A DNA stretch of 64,000 nt from Nitrospirota bacterium. Its GTDB lineage: Bacteria > Nitrospirota > Nitrospiria > Nitrospirales > UBA8639. Numbering within the stretch: position 1 is the first letter of the stretch; every line of letters begins with the position of its first letter. Location of the stretch: NCBI GenBank assembly GCA_027623995.1, contig JAQBUF010000007.1, positions 1 to 64,000 of the forward strand, in the 5' to 3' direction. Below, in pieces: positions 45,938 through 54,600 of this stretch. Both the position numbers and the translations under genes were made by a program. The notes under the pieces were generated by a model. It worked only from the letters and a program-made list of their open reading frames with translations, had not been told where the DNA came from and searched no databases.

Positions 45938-46414
45938 AACGCTGCCTCCTTGTTCAATTCGCGAGCCCATCCCCTGGGTCGCCCTTATAGTATGTAAATG
46001 CCTTCTTTCATCGACGAACTTTTTACCATGAAAAAACCTAGGGTTTTATTCGTATACCTCTACTTCCAAAATTATTGTATTTCTGACTGACCAATTGTGA
46101 GCTGTATCGGTGAAGATTAAAAAAAACTTGAGTTTAAATAAGGGTTTACGAAGTATAGTAAAGGGTAGGTAAATATTGCAGTAAGTAGAAAAGTTTAGCG
46201 AAATATGACAACAAACAATAACCATACACGGACCATGGTAACCCCAATCACTCTTCCAAAACTTCTTAATTTTATTGACCAGTTTTTCTCGGAATTGTAT
46301 TTTTTAGGAAGGACTCAGCTTTGGGACACGGGATTTCCCAAGGTTTCATTCAAGAAACCTTGGAAAACAGACAAATTGATGGGCGATTGAACCTAAGAGT
46401 AGAACTGCGAGGAT
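45938..46414. other. Intergenic region, 477 bp, with a perfect hairpin
   Basis: A perfect 10-bp inverted repeat CCAAGGTTTC / GAAACCTTGG with a six-base loop lies at 46338-46363, about 50 bp past the 3' end of the epimerase gene (minus strand). No T-run follows on the minus strand, so it may stabilise the 3' end rather than terminate. A 61-codon frame overlapping it is not convincing. The rest is AT-rich with no gene. Confidence 0.5.
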
Positions 46415-47425
46415 TTATGATTGAGACAGGATGGCCTGTTTATACCAATTCCAGAATTGGCTGACCCCTTCGTCAACAGACAATTTTGGGGCATAGCCGA
46501 TTAACTCTTTTGCTTTCGTGATATCTGCATAGGTGTAGGCCATATCCGCTTCAAGCATAGGCGTAGGGACAAGATTCGCCTGTTTTCCTGCTAATTGTTC
46601 GATAATTTTGACAAATTCTGCTAAAAGCACCGGCTCTCCGCGCCCAAGATTGATAATCTCATACCCCAAGGGCCGGTCCACGGCTCCGACAATCCCTTGA
46701 ACAATATCCGTGACAAACGTCCAGTCGCGATGCATTTGCCCGGAGTTATACAGGGGCACTTCTCGTCCGGTAAAAATATTATCGAGCACCTTGTAGGCCA
46801 TCATATCTGGGCGGCCACGGGGACCATACACCGTAAAAAATCGGAGCGCTGTAAAGGGGAGCCCATAGAGATAATGATAGGAATAGCCCAGAAGTTCCGC
46901 ACCTCGCTTACTGGCGGCATAAGGGGCCAAAGGACGATCAGAGGCATCCTGTTCCACAAAAGGAATCTGCTTCGTATTGCCATACGCCGAGGATGTTGAG
47001 GCAAACACAAAGGTGGGCAAAGGGTCAGGCTTTCCTTTTACGCTCGTCCTTCCTACCGCTGCCTCTAAAAGATTTAACGTTCCCGTCACGTTGACATCAT
47101 AATACAGATGGGGCTGATCAATAGAGACCCGGACTCCAGCCATCGCGGCAAGGTGGACAATGGCATCAAATGTATGGGAGGCAAATAATTCATCGACCAA
47201 TTTCTGATCACGAATATCCCCTTCCACGAATGAAAACTGTTCGAGTTGACCGGACGGTGTGAGGGCTTGCCGCACCTCATCTAAATTGGCACGTTTTCTT
47301 GCTGGATCGTAATAATCGTTCAAATTATCCAGACCAATAACTCGATCGCCCCTCAAGGCCAGTATCTGTGCGGCATTGCTGCCAATGAATCCTGCTGCGC
47401 CTGTCACCAAAATAGTCTTACTCAA
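46415..47425 (-). CDS. NAD-dependent sugar-nucleotide epimerase (UDP-glucuronate 4-epimerase-like)
   Basis: A 336-residue extended short-chain dehydrogenase. The NAD motif TGAAGFIGSNAAQIL is near residue 8, the catalytic Ser and Tyr-Lys are in ASTSSAYGN and APYAASKRGAE, and the substrate region contains LRFFTVYGPRGRPDMM. It most resembles UDP-glucuronate 4-epimerases that supply galacturonate for surface polysaccharides. The start codon appears to be TTG at 47425 with GGGAGG upstream; an ATG four codons earlier is out of frame and stops at once. No other polysaccharide genes are adjacent. Confidence 0.85.
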   Translation of the reverse strand: MSKTILVTGAAGFIGSNAAQILALRGDRVIGLDNLNDYYDPARKRANLDEVRQALTPSGQLEQFSFVEGDIRDQKLVDELFASHTFDAIVHLAAMAGVRVSIDQPHLYYDVNVTGTLNLLEAAVGRTSVKGKPDPLPTFVFASTSSAYGNTKQIPFVEQDASDRPLAPYAASKRGAELLGYSYHYLYGLPFTALRFFTVYGPRGRPDMMAYKVLDNIFTGREVPLYNSGQMHRDWTFVTDIVQGIVGAVDRPLGYEIINLGRGEPVLLAEFVKIIEQLAGKQANLVPTPMLEADMAYTYADITKAKELIGYAPKLSVDEGVSQFWNWYKQAILSQS

Positions 47426-47625
47426 GAGCTCATCCTCCCTTTACTCAGCTTCCTAAACATTGGCTCGCACTCGCTACGTGGCCAATGACCTATCACTGGG
47501 ATCTTCAATCCATTTCCATCGGTTCCAAAAAGAAAAGGCTTAAGGCATCCCTCAAAGTCTTTTTGATAATGATATTGAGGCATCTCTCAACCATTGGTAG
47601 AATGCGAATTGTCCGTCACCACATT

Positions 47626-47922
47626 ATGGCAATATTCCCAACCATAGAAGTTCAAGAAATCACTGAAAAAGACACTGACCTCGGAACAGGTACGGACTTT
47701 GAAGCCGAAGTCATTGTGCATAACTGCGACTGCCACACCTACCAACAAGTCGTCGATCTCTTCTGCCGGTTCATTCCAGACATGACTTCCACTAGAGCGT
47801 TTGAGTTAGCTTGGCAAATTGACCATCAAGGCAGTGCCCAAGTGTACCAAGGCTCAAAAAAAATGGCCGACAACATTGCCGCAAAATTGGCAAGCGGTGG
47901 CTTAAGAGTAGAAGTTCGCTAA
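47626..47922 (+). CDS. ClpS-like adaptor with altered substrate motif
   Basis: A 98-residue ClpS-core protein: EVIVHNCDCHTYQQVVDLFC, TRAFELAWQIDHQGSAQVYQ, MADNIAAKLASGGLRVEV. ClpS hands N-degron substrates to ClpA/ClpC. The conserved NDD that binds the N-terminal residue reads NCD here, while the His in IDHQG is kept, so substrate choice may differ. The start at 47626 gives a normal length; upstream in-frame codons do not look like protein. No clpA gene is adjacent. Confidence 0.78.
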   Translation: MAIFPTIEVQEITEKDTDLGTGTDFEAEVIVHNCDCHTYQQVVDLFCRFIPDMTSTRAFELAWQIDHQGSAQVYQGSKKMADNIAAKLASGGLRVEVR

Positions 47923-48021
47923 ATCCCCCCGTTCATTGGGTCGCCTCTTCCACGAATTCAAGTCTTTTTCCTATAGGCCAATCACATGAACTCCGGCCAA
48001 AAGGAGAAATACCAAATTGCC

Positions 48022-48720
48022 CTAACGACGTTTCGCCTTCACTGTAGATTTTGGCTTAGATTTGATCTTAGATTTAGCCTGGACTTTTGGCTTGGACTTT
48101 GGTTGGGCCTTCGACTTGGCTTTGATAGTTGAGCCAACCTTGGTTCGAACCTTGGATTGGCCTTTAGCTGGGGGTTTTGTTTGGCTTTTTGCTTTTACCT
48201 TACTTTTGGCTTTAACCTTTGGTTTAATTGCGGCTTTGACCTTTGGTTTAATTGTGGCTTTGGCCTTCACTGCTAATTTTGGTTTGATTTCGGCCTGAGT
48301 TTTGGCCTTGGGTTCAACTTTTGGCTTGGATTGAGGTTTCGCCTTTGTCTTTACCACCACTTTTTCCACAGATTGAGACGTTTCCTGATTAGCTTTTTGA
48401 GACTTACTATTTCTGATGACGCCAGATTTCTGATTTTTTTTAGCCTTTAGCTGGATAGCTTCAAGAGTCTGGGGAATGGGAGGTAGTGGCCTTGGGGCAG
48501 GCTTTTTCGCTGTAGGAAGCATCTCTTTAGACTTTGGAGGCGGTGCCGGCAATTTATACACTTTAATGGATTTCAGGCTATTTCCACTATAGACCTTCAC
48601 CTGGTACAGCTCCATGAGTTTGCTCACAGCTTTTTGGTCACCCTCACGGGCTTGCGCGAGCAACTCCCGCCGCTGATTCATTTCTTCTTCTTCTGTATGT
48701 GAAGTAACTCGCCTCTCCAT
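48022..48720 (-). CDS. Lys/Pro/Ala-rich protein with histone H1-like tail
   Basis: A 232-residue very basic protein. The N-terminal 60 residues (RRELLAQAREGDQKAVSKLM, ELYQVKVYSGNSLKSIKVYK) look folded and helical. A Pro-rich stretch (about 60-85) leads to a tail (about 110-232) of Lys-Ala-Lys-Pro-type repeats such as KPKVKAKAT and KPKVKAAIK. Such tails occur in bacterial H1-like nucleoid proteins, so DNA or RNA binding is likely. AGGAGACG precedes the ATG. The repeats are visible at the DNA level as TTTGGCTT/TTTGGTTTAA runs. Confidence 0.65.
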   Translation of the reverse strand: MERRVTSHTEEEEMNQRRELLAQAREGDQKAVSKLMELYQVKVYSGNSLKSIKVYKLPAPPPKSKEMLPTAKKPAPRPLPPIPQTLEAIQLKAKKNQKSGVIRNSKSQKANQETSQSVEKVVVKTKAKPQSKPKVEPKAKTQAEIKPKLAVKAKATIKPKVKAAIKPKVKAKSKVKAKSQTKPPAKGQSKVRTKVGSTIKAKSKAQPKSKPKVQAKSKIKSKPKSTVKAKRR

Positions 48721-48820
48721 ATGAGACGTCTCCTACTCTGGTCAAAGTTGGCCGAAATCTTCCCGGTATGAGAGGGAGCCTAGCGTAAAGTACACTTTTA
48801 AGAAAATATTTTCCAGCGAC

Positions 48821-49006
48821 TTATTTTTTGGCAAATACCGAAGCGTCACAAGTAAAATATTTGAGCTGCTTTATAGGGATAATCATCACCTCTTGCGGGG
48901 TATCGATTTCCAATATTTCCATGTCATCACTGATGGTATGACGAACCGCATTATTCACCATCACCTCTTGATTATCTGTAAACACGACCTTCACCCAATA
49001 CTGCAC
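48821..49006 (-). CDS. Small conserved-looking protein, 61 residues
   Basis: Starts at GTG 49006, eight bases after AAAGGAG. Sequence MQYWVKVVFTDNQEVMVNNA and EILEIDTPQEVMIIPIKQLK is beta-rich with no motif that I recognise. The ribosome-binding site is strong. It is separated from proC by a palindromic repeat element. Confidence 0.55.
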   Translation of the reverse strand: MQYWVKVVFTDNQEVMVNNAVRHTISDDMEILEIDTPQEVMIIPIKQLKYFTCDASVFAKK

Positions 49007-49057
49007 ATCTGACTCCTTTCATCTACACTGCTGAGGAAACCGGTTATTTTTCATACT

Positions 49058-49212
49058 GGGAATGTTGAAAAAATCCGCCAGCGGCGTTCCCTGGATTTGC
49101 CGAAGCGGCTCGCCCAGGCATAGTCGCCCTTTTACCGCGCTCACGTACGAGAGTACGCTCCGCGCGTCAAAAGGGCTGCGGCCTTGCTGGACGAACTTTT
49201 TTGAACATTCCC
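49058..49212. mobile_element. Palindromic MITE-like element, 155 bp
   Basis: The ends are inverted repeats: GGGAATGTTGAAAAAA (49058-49073) and TTTTTTGAACATTCCC (49197-49212), extending into CCGCCAGC / GCTGGACG. The centre holds a long near-perfect hairpin (GCCCTTTT-ACCGCGC ... GCGCGTC-AAAAGGGC) topped by CGTAC-GAGA-GTACG. There is no transposase inside. I recall similar GTTGAAAAAGTCCGCCAGC-type repeats in Nitrospira genomes, but have not checked. An 87-codon frame across it is not credible as a gene. Confidence 0.7.
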
Positions 49213-49292
49213 TCGCACTGATGCTGATTGTCTTATCTGAAGCATCTATAGGGCCCGGATATGAAATATTCAACAGGTACATACTCCAGGCG

Positions 49293-50168
49293 CTAGGCTA
49301 GTTTAGCGCGACCCGTCGCTCGTTTCCGAGACTTAACCGATTTTGGTGGAGTTCCAAGTTGACCCAATTCCCGAGAACGCAAGGTGGCACTTTGAACCGC
49401 ATTCATCACGGTGCCACGGAGTTTCCCCTCTTCCAAGCTATGTAAACCCGCAATCGTCGTTCCCCCTGGCGAAGCCACCCGATCTTTGAGCACTCCAGGA
49501 TGCTCACCACTTTCGAGGACCATTTTCGCGGTCCCCATGACTGTCTGAGCAGCCAGCAGCATGGCCACAGACCGAGGCAGGCCCATTTTTACGCCTCCAT
49601 CAGCCAAGGCTTCAATAAACACACACACATAGGCTGGCCCACCGCCACTCAAGCCAGTGATCGTATCGATATGAGATTCCTCTACCACCACCACCTTCCC
49701 CACGGCCTCAAAAATGGCTTGACCAATTTCTAACTGCTGAGGAGTCACTCCAGGACCACCGGCGATAGCCGTCGCCCCAGCTAACACGATACTCGGGGTA
49801 TTGGGCATCACTCGGATAATCCGTGTATTGGCACGAAGATTGGCTTGTAAGCGGGAAATTGGGACACCAGCAGCCACAGAGAGTACCAGAGGATCGGACT
49901 TTACCGGCAACTTTAATTCAGCCACCACCTGATCAATCACCTGAGGTTTCACGGCTAAGATAATGACATGTGCCCCCTTAACAGCTTCGACATTATTAGA
50001 GCCAACACGAACCCCGTACCGAGTTTTGAACAATTTCCGACGCTGCTCAGAAACATCCGTGGCAAAGATGTTCGATGGCAACACCACTCGGCCTTTCAGT
50101 AATCCAGACACTAAAGCCTCAGCAATATTCCCCGCCCCGATAATGGCAATTTTTTTATTTTTGAGCAT
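49293..50168 (-). CDS. proC: Pyrroline-5-carboxylate reductase
   Basis: About 291 residues. Catalyses the last step of proline synthesis, NAD(P)H reduction of pyrroline-5-carboxylate. The Rossmann motif KIAIIGAGNIAEALVSGLL starts near residue 5, with LAVKPQVIDQVVAEL, RVMPNTPSIVLAGATAI and the C-terminal signature LKDRVASPGGTTIAGLHSLE (Ser/Pro/Gly for substrate binding). A basic tail (KSRKRATGRAKLA) is added. Start 50168 is preferred over an upstream in-frame codon. Confidence 0.95.
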   Translation of the reverse strand: MLKNKKIAIIGAGNIAEALVSGLLKGRVVLPSNIFATDVSEQRRKLFKTRYGVRVGSNNVEAVKGAHVIILAVKPQVIDQVVAELKLPVKSDPLVLSVAAGVPISRLQANLRANTRIIRVMPNTPSIVLAGATAIAGGPGVTPQQLEIGQAIFEAVGKVVVVEESHIDTITGLSGGGPAYVCVFIEALADGGVKMGLPRSVAMLLAAQTVMGTAKMVLESGEHPGVLKDRVASPGGTTIAGLHSLEEGKLRGTVMNAVQSATLRSRELGQLGTPPKSVKSRKRATGRAKLA

Positions 50169-50451
50169 AACCGCGCGAGTATATCCTGTGCTAGCCACCC
50201 ATTCAACTCAATTGAGGATTCCAGAGAGATATATCTTCCATGAGCCAAGAAACGAAGGGCGTCCGCCAGAAGTTGCTGTCATTTTCCACCAAGGAGTATA
50301 GTGAAATATGCTACGGCAGGCTGAAAAATTGGAGTAATTTTTAAATTTCTTCGCTGCCCTCTGAGCGTTTCACAATTTTCTTGGTCATCACTGCCAACCC
50401 AAGTCGCCACCCATGAAGTCATGGTGTTACCATGCCCAAAGGAGGCTCCTT

Positions 50452-51552
50452 ATGAAAAAATCATCAATCTTCATCAGTCTTCTCTTAACTCTTTTTGTTC
50501 TTCATAGCTCTGACAGTCTCGCCCGGCGAACCCATCTGACTTCCGAACAAAAGAGTCAACTCGAAAAAGTACAAACTGTGCTCGTCACTGTCTTGACATT
50601 GACTGAAAAAGGGGCCTCCGATAGCGCACGCCTGCAAGAAATCGTGAATCAAAGTCTTGTGAATGTTGGGTACAGTGTGGTGGCTGATCGAACGCAACCT
50701 CACGATGTGGAATTTAAAGTCAAATGTGAAGAACGGAAGACCTGGGCGGGAACAACCTCGGAGGGAGGGGACGCGGAACTCACTGATGCTCCGTCCAGAC
50801 TCTGGCAAGGGCCGGCCTGTTTATTCACATACCTCCTTGGTGGAAAGAACCTGGGATGGTACAAAGAAATTCGAACCTCGTTTGAAGATCCCCTCGCGAA
50901 GGCCAAAGCGGCTGGGGCCAAAGATTCTGGCACCTTTGCCTTGGAACAATTAACCACACAAGTATTCAACTATGATTTCCCTGTGTTGATCACTGCGGAA
51001 TGGGGCCAACCCCAACGACTCCTCAAACTCTTAGATGCCCCCACTACATCCAATCTTCGGAAACTTAAGATTCTTTCCTCGTTGAGTCATTTGGGAGCCA
51101 CTGAGGCCCTTCCACAATTGACAGAGATCATGAAGCAAAAAGATTTGGCTCAAGAAGCCATTGTGGCCCTCAAAGGCGTTGGTGAGGACTCCATACCCAT
51201 GCTCATTGATTTATTTCAGAACTCTCCACAGCCAGAAATTCAAGCGGCCGCCGCCCAAGCTCTAGGAGATGTTGCAGGATCGAGTGGAAACCCATCGACC
51301 ATTCCTCCACTGCTGGCGTACCTAAAGACCGCCTTAAAAACCATGAAAACCTCAGCGGACATTAATTTCCCAGTCTTAACTGAGGTCGTCTGGTCCCTTG
51401 GTAAGTTGCGTGATGAGAACTCGCTTGAACCGATGGCAGAGTTAAATAGCAAAGTATGGCTCATTTATGACAAATCACAAGCCATGGCTGATCTTCGCGA
51501 AGCTGCAAATTGGACATATAAGCAATTGGATCTTGATGGTCATGTCAGCTAA
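50452..51552 (+). CDS. Exported HEAT-repeat protein, copy A
   Basis: A 366-residue protein with a signal peptide (MKKSSIFISLLLTLFVLHSS, cleavage near SLA), an N-terminal domain (about 30-190) with two cysteines (KCEERKTWAGTTSEGGDAEL and GPACLFTYLLGG), and HEAT-like repeats (about 185-320; IVALKGVGEDSIPMLIDLF, AAAQALGDVAG). GGAGG precedes the ATG 50452. A paralogue follows 146 bp downstream, and a decayed third copy lies at 10.3-10.9 kb. HEAT repeats usually bind proteins, so it may be a periplasmic scaffold. It lies upstream of the LPP20/LpoB-type lipoprotein genes. Confidence 0.75.
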   Translation: MKKSSIFISLLLTLFVLHSSDSLARRTHLTSEQKSQLEKVQTVLVTVLTLTEKGASDSARLQEIVNQSLVNVGYSVVADRTQPHDVEFKVKCEERKTWAGTTSEGGDAELTDAPSRLWQGPACLFTYLLGGKNLGWYKEIRTSFEDPLAKAKAAGAKDSGTFALEQLTTQVFNYDFPVLITAEWGQPQRLLKLLDAPTTSNLRKLKILSSLSHLGATEALPQLTEIMKQKDLAQEAIVALKGVGEDSIPMLIDLFQNSPQPEIQAAAAQALGDVAGSSGNPSTIPPLLAYLKTALKTMKTSADINFPVLTEVVWSLGKLRDENSLEPMAELNSKVWLIYDKSQAMADLREAANWTYKQLDLDGHVS

Positions 51553-51698
51553 TATTCAAACCTGTGCGCACAGAGTAAACGCTGATGACACATTTGGTTA
51601 TTGGCCGCCCATGATCGCGACCAATGGCTAAGGCCACAGGCCTTTTCATTTATTAATCGCCATCCTCGTAATTGACCCAAGCCCGCTTAGGAGGCCTC

Positions 51699-52811
51699 AT
51701 GATGACGAAGAATACAGCAGGAATGTTGGGGTGCATCTGTCTAGTCCTATTCGGACTGGCCACAGACAGTTCGGCTCGACGATCCCACATCAACCCAGAG
51801 CAACGAACCAAACTTGAAAAAATTCAAACGGTGTATCTGAATGTATTGGCACTCACGGAAGACGGGAAAATTCCCTCTGATGACTTTGTCACGCTCATTC
51901 AATCAAGAATGGAAGAACTCGGCTACACGGTCGTAACAGACCGGAAGGCTGCCCACGATGTGCAATTTCTGGTTAAATGCGAAGAACAGAAACGCTGGAA
52001 AGGGACAACCCGTTCAGGAGGCGATGCCGAACTCGCTGATTCCCCCTCACGCCTCTGGAGGGGGCCCGCCTGTTTATTTAATTATCGAGTCGAGGGAGAA
52101 GACTTAGGGTGGTATAAAGAAACCCGTACGGATTTTGAGGATGCGTATGCGGCTGCCCAAACGGCCAAGGCAAAAAAATCTGGAAAATATGCCATGAGCC
52201 AACTCAAACTCAAACTGGAAAATTTTGACTTTCCCGTCATGGCCGCCACGGAATGGGGACACACTGCTCGGCTCGCCAGGTTACTAGAAAATCCAAAAAC
52301 GTCGAAGGTCAGAAAGCTTCGAATTCTTTCCACCCTGTCAAAAGTTCAATCCAAAGAAGCCATTCCTCATCTCATTACATTGGCTCAGGATGAAAATGCC
52401 GAATACGCCGAAGCCGCCATCATCGCCCTTGCCGGAACAGGCAGTTCGGCCACTCCGATTTTAACCGACATCTTCGTCACTTCAAAAATATCTCGCATTC
52501 AGGCCGCCGCAGCCAAAGGGCTTGGACTCATTGGGGCGCATAGCGGGGATCCAGCCATTACTCCACCTCTTCTCGATTACTTAAATCGCAACCTCGAGAA
52601 CATGGATGAATCCTCAGACATCGATTTCCCCGTTCTCACCGAAGTCGTCTGGTCCATTAGCAAACTGCGTAACGATAAATCTGTAGTGCCGATTGAACAG
52701 CTCAACATCAAAATATGGTTAATTCGAGACAACTCGAAAGAAATGAAAGAACTCAGAGACGCCGCTAATGTTGCCACAAAAATGATCGACCTGGATTACC
52801 AAATTATGTGA
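51699..52811 (+). CDS. Exported HEAT-repeat protein, copy B
   Basis: A 370-residue paralogue of the preceding gene with the same layout: signal peptide, Cys-containing domain (FLVKCEEQKRWKGTTRSGGD, GPACLFNYRVEGEDLG), the block NFDFPVMAATEWGHTARLAR and HEAT repeats (IIALAGTGSSATPILTDIF, AAAKGLGLIG) ending FPVLTEVVWSISKLRND. AGGAGG precedes tandem ATGs at 51699/51702. An intrinsic terminator follows at 52836. The two copies clearly arose by duplication and have diverged substantially. Confidence 0.75.
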   Translation: MMTKNTAGMLGCICLVLFGLATDSSARRSHINPEQRTKLEKIQTVYLNVLALTEDGKIPSDDFVTLIQSRMEELGYTVVTDRKAAHDVQFLVKCEEQKRWKGTTRSGGDAELADSPSRLWRGPACLFNYRVEGEDLGWYKETRTDFEDAYAAAQTAKAKKSGKYAMSQLKLKLENFDFPVMAATEWGHTARLARLLENPKTSKVRKLRILSTLSKVQSKEAIPHLITLAQDENAEYAEAAIIALAGTGSSATPILTDIFVTSKISRIQAAAAKGLGLIGAHSGDPAITPPLLDYLNRNLENMDESSDIDFPVLTEVVWSISKLRNDKSVVPIEQLNIKIWLIRDNSKEMKELRDAANVATKMIDLDYQIM

Positions 52812-52835
52812 GCCAGGACAGATACCTTTCTCAGT

Positions 52836-52876
52836 AAAGAACCCTCTTTTTAGACGATAAGAGGAGGGTTCTTTTT
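52836..52876 (+). terminator. Intrinsic terminator after the HEAT-repeat pair
   Basis: A perfect 11-bp stem AAAGAACCCTC / GAGGGTTCTTT with a 17-base loop followed by TTTTT. Confidence 0.9.
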
Positions 52877-52897
52877 GGAAACATCTCGAACGCTCCC

Positions 52898-53452
52898 ATG
52901 CACATGTTCAAGACGACAGCATCAATCAAGACTGCGTATCGCTCTATCTCCAAGATGCTGTTTTTCCTGGCACTAATGTTTTCGACTCTCGGCGTTTCCC
53001 CACCATCCTACGCGCAGGAAACGGGAGACCATGCGGAGTTAATGCGCCTGCGTGATACCGCGGCAGAAGCCATGTCTCTTGGTGACCCTCATGGAGCAGC
53101 AACCAACACGGGAAAAGCTGCACTGATGGCCGCACTGCTGGCAACACAGGAAACGCAACCTGAGTCTCAAGCAAATTTCAAAAGCCTTGAAGCATTTCTT
53201 CGCGCACAAGAAAATATCTATCGAGCCATCGCTTTATTTCAACAAAGTGGAGAACACCTCCCCGCTTCTGACGGAGTGTGTCAGACCATATCTCTGGCTT
53301 CCACTCACGGGGAAAGGGCGGAGAGACTGTTACCTCATCCCCCATCAGAACATCTTCTATTTCAGAATCTGTCTCTCGAAATGCAGGAGTGGAAAGAGAT
53401 GATTGAAGAGTTATACACGGAATTCTGGTGTAGCCCTATTCGAAAAAACTAA
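52898..53452 (+). CDS. Exported helical protein of unknown function
   Basis: A 184-residue protein with a signal peptide (to about residue 40, cleavage near SYAQ) and an all-helical mature region (AELMRLRDTAAEAMSLGD, NTGKAALMAALLATQETQ, LSLEMQEWKEMIEELYTEFW). No family is recognised. It begins just after the terminator of the HEAT pair and converges on the lipoprotein operon; the facing stop codons are about 14 bp apart. Confidence 0.6.
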   Translation: MHMFKTTASIKTAYRSISKMLFFLALMFSTLGVSPPSYAQETGDHAELMRLRDTAAEAMSLGDPHGAATNTGKAALMAALLATQETQPESQANFKSLEAFLRAQENIYRAIALFQQSGEHLPASDGVCQTISLASTHGERAERLLPHPPSEHLLFQNLSLEMQEWKEMIEELYTEFWCSPIRKN

Positions 53453-53465
53453 CCCAAGATTACGG

Positions 53466-54596
53466 TCAATTGTGCAAGCAAGGGCTAGAAGGAATGGGAG
53501 AATTTTCTTGGGAATTCCTATTCAGAGAACTCGTGATCGTGGTCACGACGTCCTGAGCCAACGTGGATTGCATCATCGCCGATGCACGCGATCGAGCCTC
53601 TGGAGATGTCACATGCCCTTCTCGGCCCGATTGACTGACTACCCCCACCACCCGATTTTGCTCTGGGTCGAGAATTCGAATGTCACCACACCAACGAGCA
53701 TACAGAAACAAGGGATCACGCGATTCAATATCCCACACATGCACGAACCCGTTAATCAGTAAATCCGGCAACTGAGCCTTCAAAACTTTGTGCCCCTCTG
53801 AATCCACTGCGAATGAAGTCCCATTGGTCAAGACCGGGAAGCCTTCTTGTCTCAGCTTTTGCACAATCGCCGACTGCACATCAGAAGCCTGCTCCCCGTC
53901 AATTCGAACCTCAACCAAAAAATGTTCTGCGACAAACGCCTCAAGCTCCTGCGTCAACTCGCCCAATCGATACCCCGCTACAATGCCATGGCCATTTTCT
54001 CGAATCACACGAAGATCCGCATTCACAATTTCTCGTTCATGCCACACCTGAATGGCATGCTTTAGTTTCCCAATGCGAATGAGTTTATCCGAGGTAGCCC
54101 GAGCCACCTGAAGATCATCCTCGATGGTGTGATCAAAGGCTTGGATGGTTTCAACCAACCCTTGCTCCACCTGCTGCCGATCGAGTCCGGCCAACACAAA
54201 ATGTTCCTGAGTTTCGGGATGCACCCATCGATCCAAGACCTGAACATTGTTCAACACTTTTTTGGTCGTCACCCTGGTGGTCCGTTCCAATGCCAGATCT
54301 CGCTGTGTTTGTGTTGACCCATCTTTTTCCAGCAAACGAAACGCCTCGGTATCTTGCACGCGAGATTGCACATGCGCGGAAAATATTTTCGCCACCGACG
54401 CATAGGCCCGTTCTTCAGCAACTGAGCGAGACGCCGCCTGCCCGACTCCGACTAAATAGCGATGAGATGGATACTGCTCGCTTGCCCCCATGAGCCAAGG
54501 CGGCCGATCCACGGAAGAAAACATGGCACACCCGCTCAGTAGGAGACATGCGACGAGCACCGCCAGAACATTTTGATTAGTGCACAGAAATTTCAT
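53466..54596 (-). CDS. LPP20-family lipoprotein, long form
   Basis: About 376 residues. Signal peptide with lipobox LLLSGC (Cys near 23). An LPP20 domain spans about 30-160 (PSHRYLVGVGQAASRSVAEE, RAYASVAKIFSAHVQSRVQD, HFVLAGLDRQQVEQGLVETI); the rest is a mixed region of unknown fold (DLLINGFVHVWDIESRDPLF). ATG 54596 is taken as start. The upstream gene ends at 54601, four bases before, so it is the last gene of a four-gene lipoprotein operon. Confidence 0.75.
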   Translation of the reverse strand: MKFLCTNQNVLAVLVACLLLSGCAMFSSVDRPPWLMGASEQYPSHRYLVGVGQAASRSVAEERAYASVAKIFSAHVQSRVQDTEAFRLLEKDGSTQTQRDLALERTTRVTTKKVLNNVQVLDRWVHPETQEHFVLAGLDRQQVEQGLVETIQAFDHTIEDDLQVARATSDKLIRIGKLKHAIQVWHEREIVNADLRVIRENGHGIVAGYRLGELTQELEAFVAEHFLVEVRIDGEQASDVQSAIVQKLRQEGFPVLTNGTSFAVDSEGHKVLKAQLPDLLINGFVHVWDIESRDPLFLYARWCGDIRILDPEQNRVVGVVSQSGREGHVTSPEARSRASAMMQSTLAQDVVTTITSSLNRNSQENSPIPSSPCLHN

Positions 54597-54600
54597 GGGT

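Noticed and set aside
46205-46390. A 61-codon frame covering a hairpin
   Set aside because: Composition is not protein-like and it reads through a perfect inverted repeat.
48061-48298. Short direct repeats read as a possible tandem array
   Set aside because: They are the codons of the Lys/Ala/Pro-rich tail of the gene at 48022-48720, not an independent repeat.
49019-49282. An 87-codon minus-strand frame near proC
   Set aside because: It is almost entirely composed of the palindromic repeat element and has no protein features.
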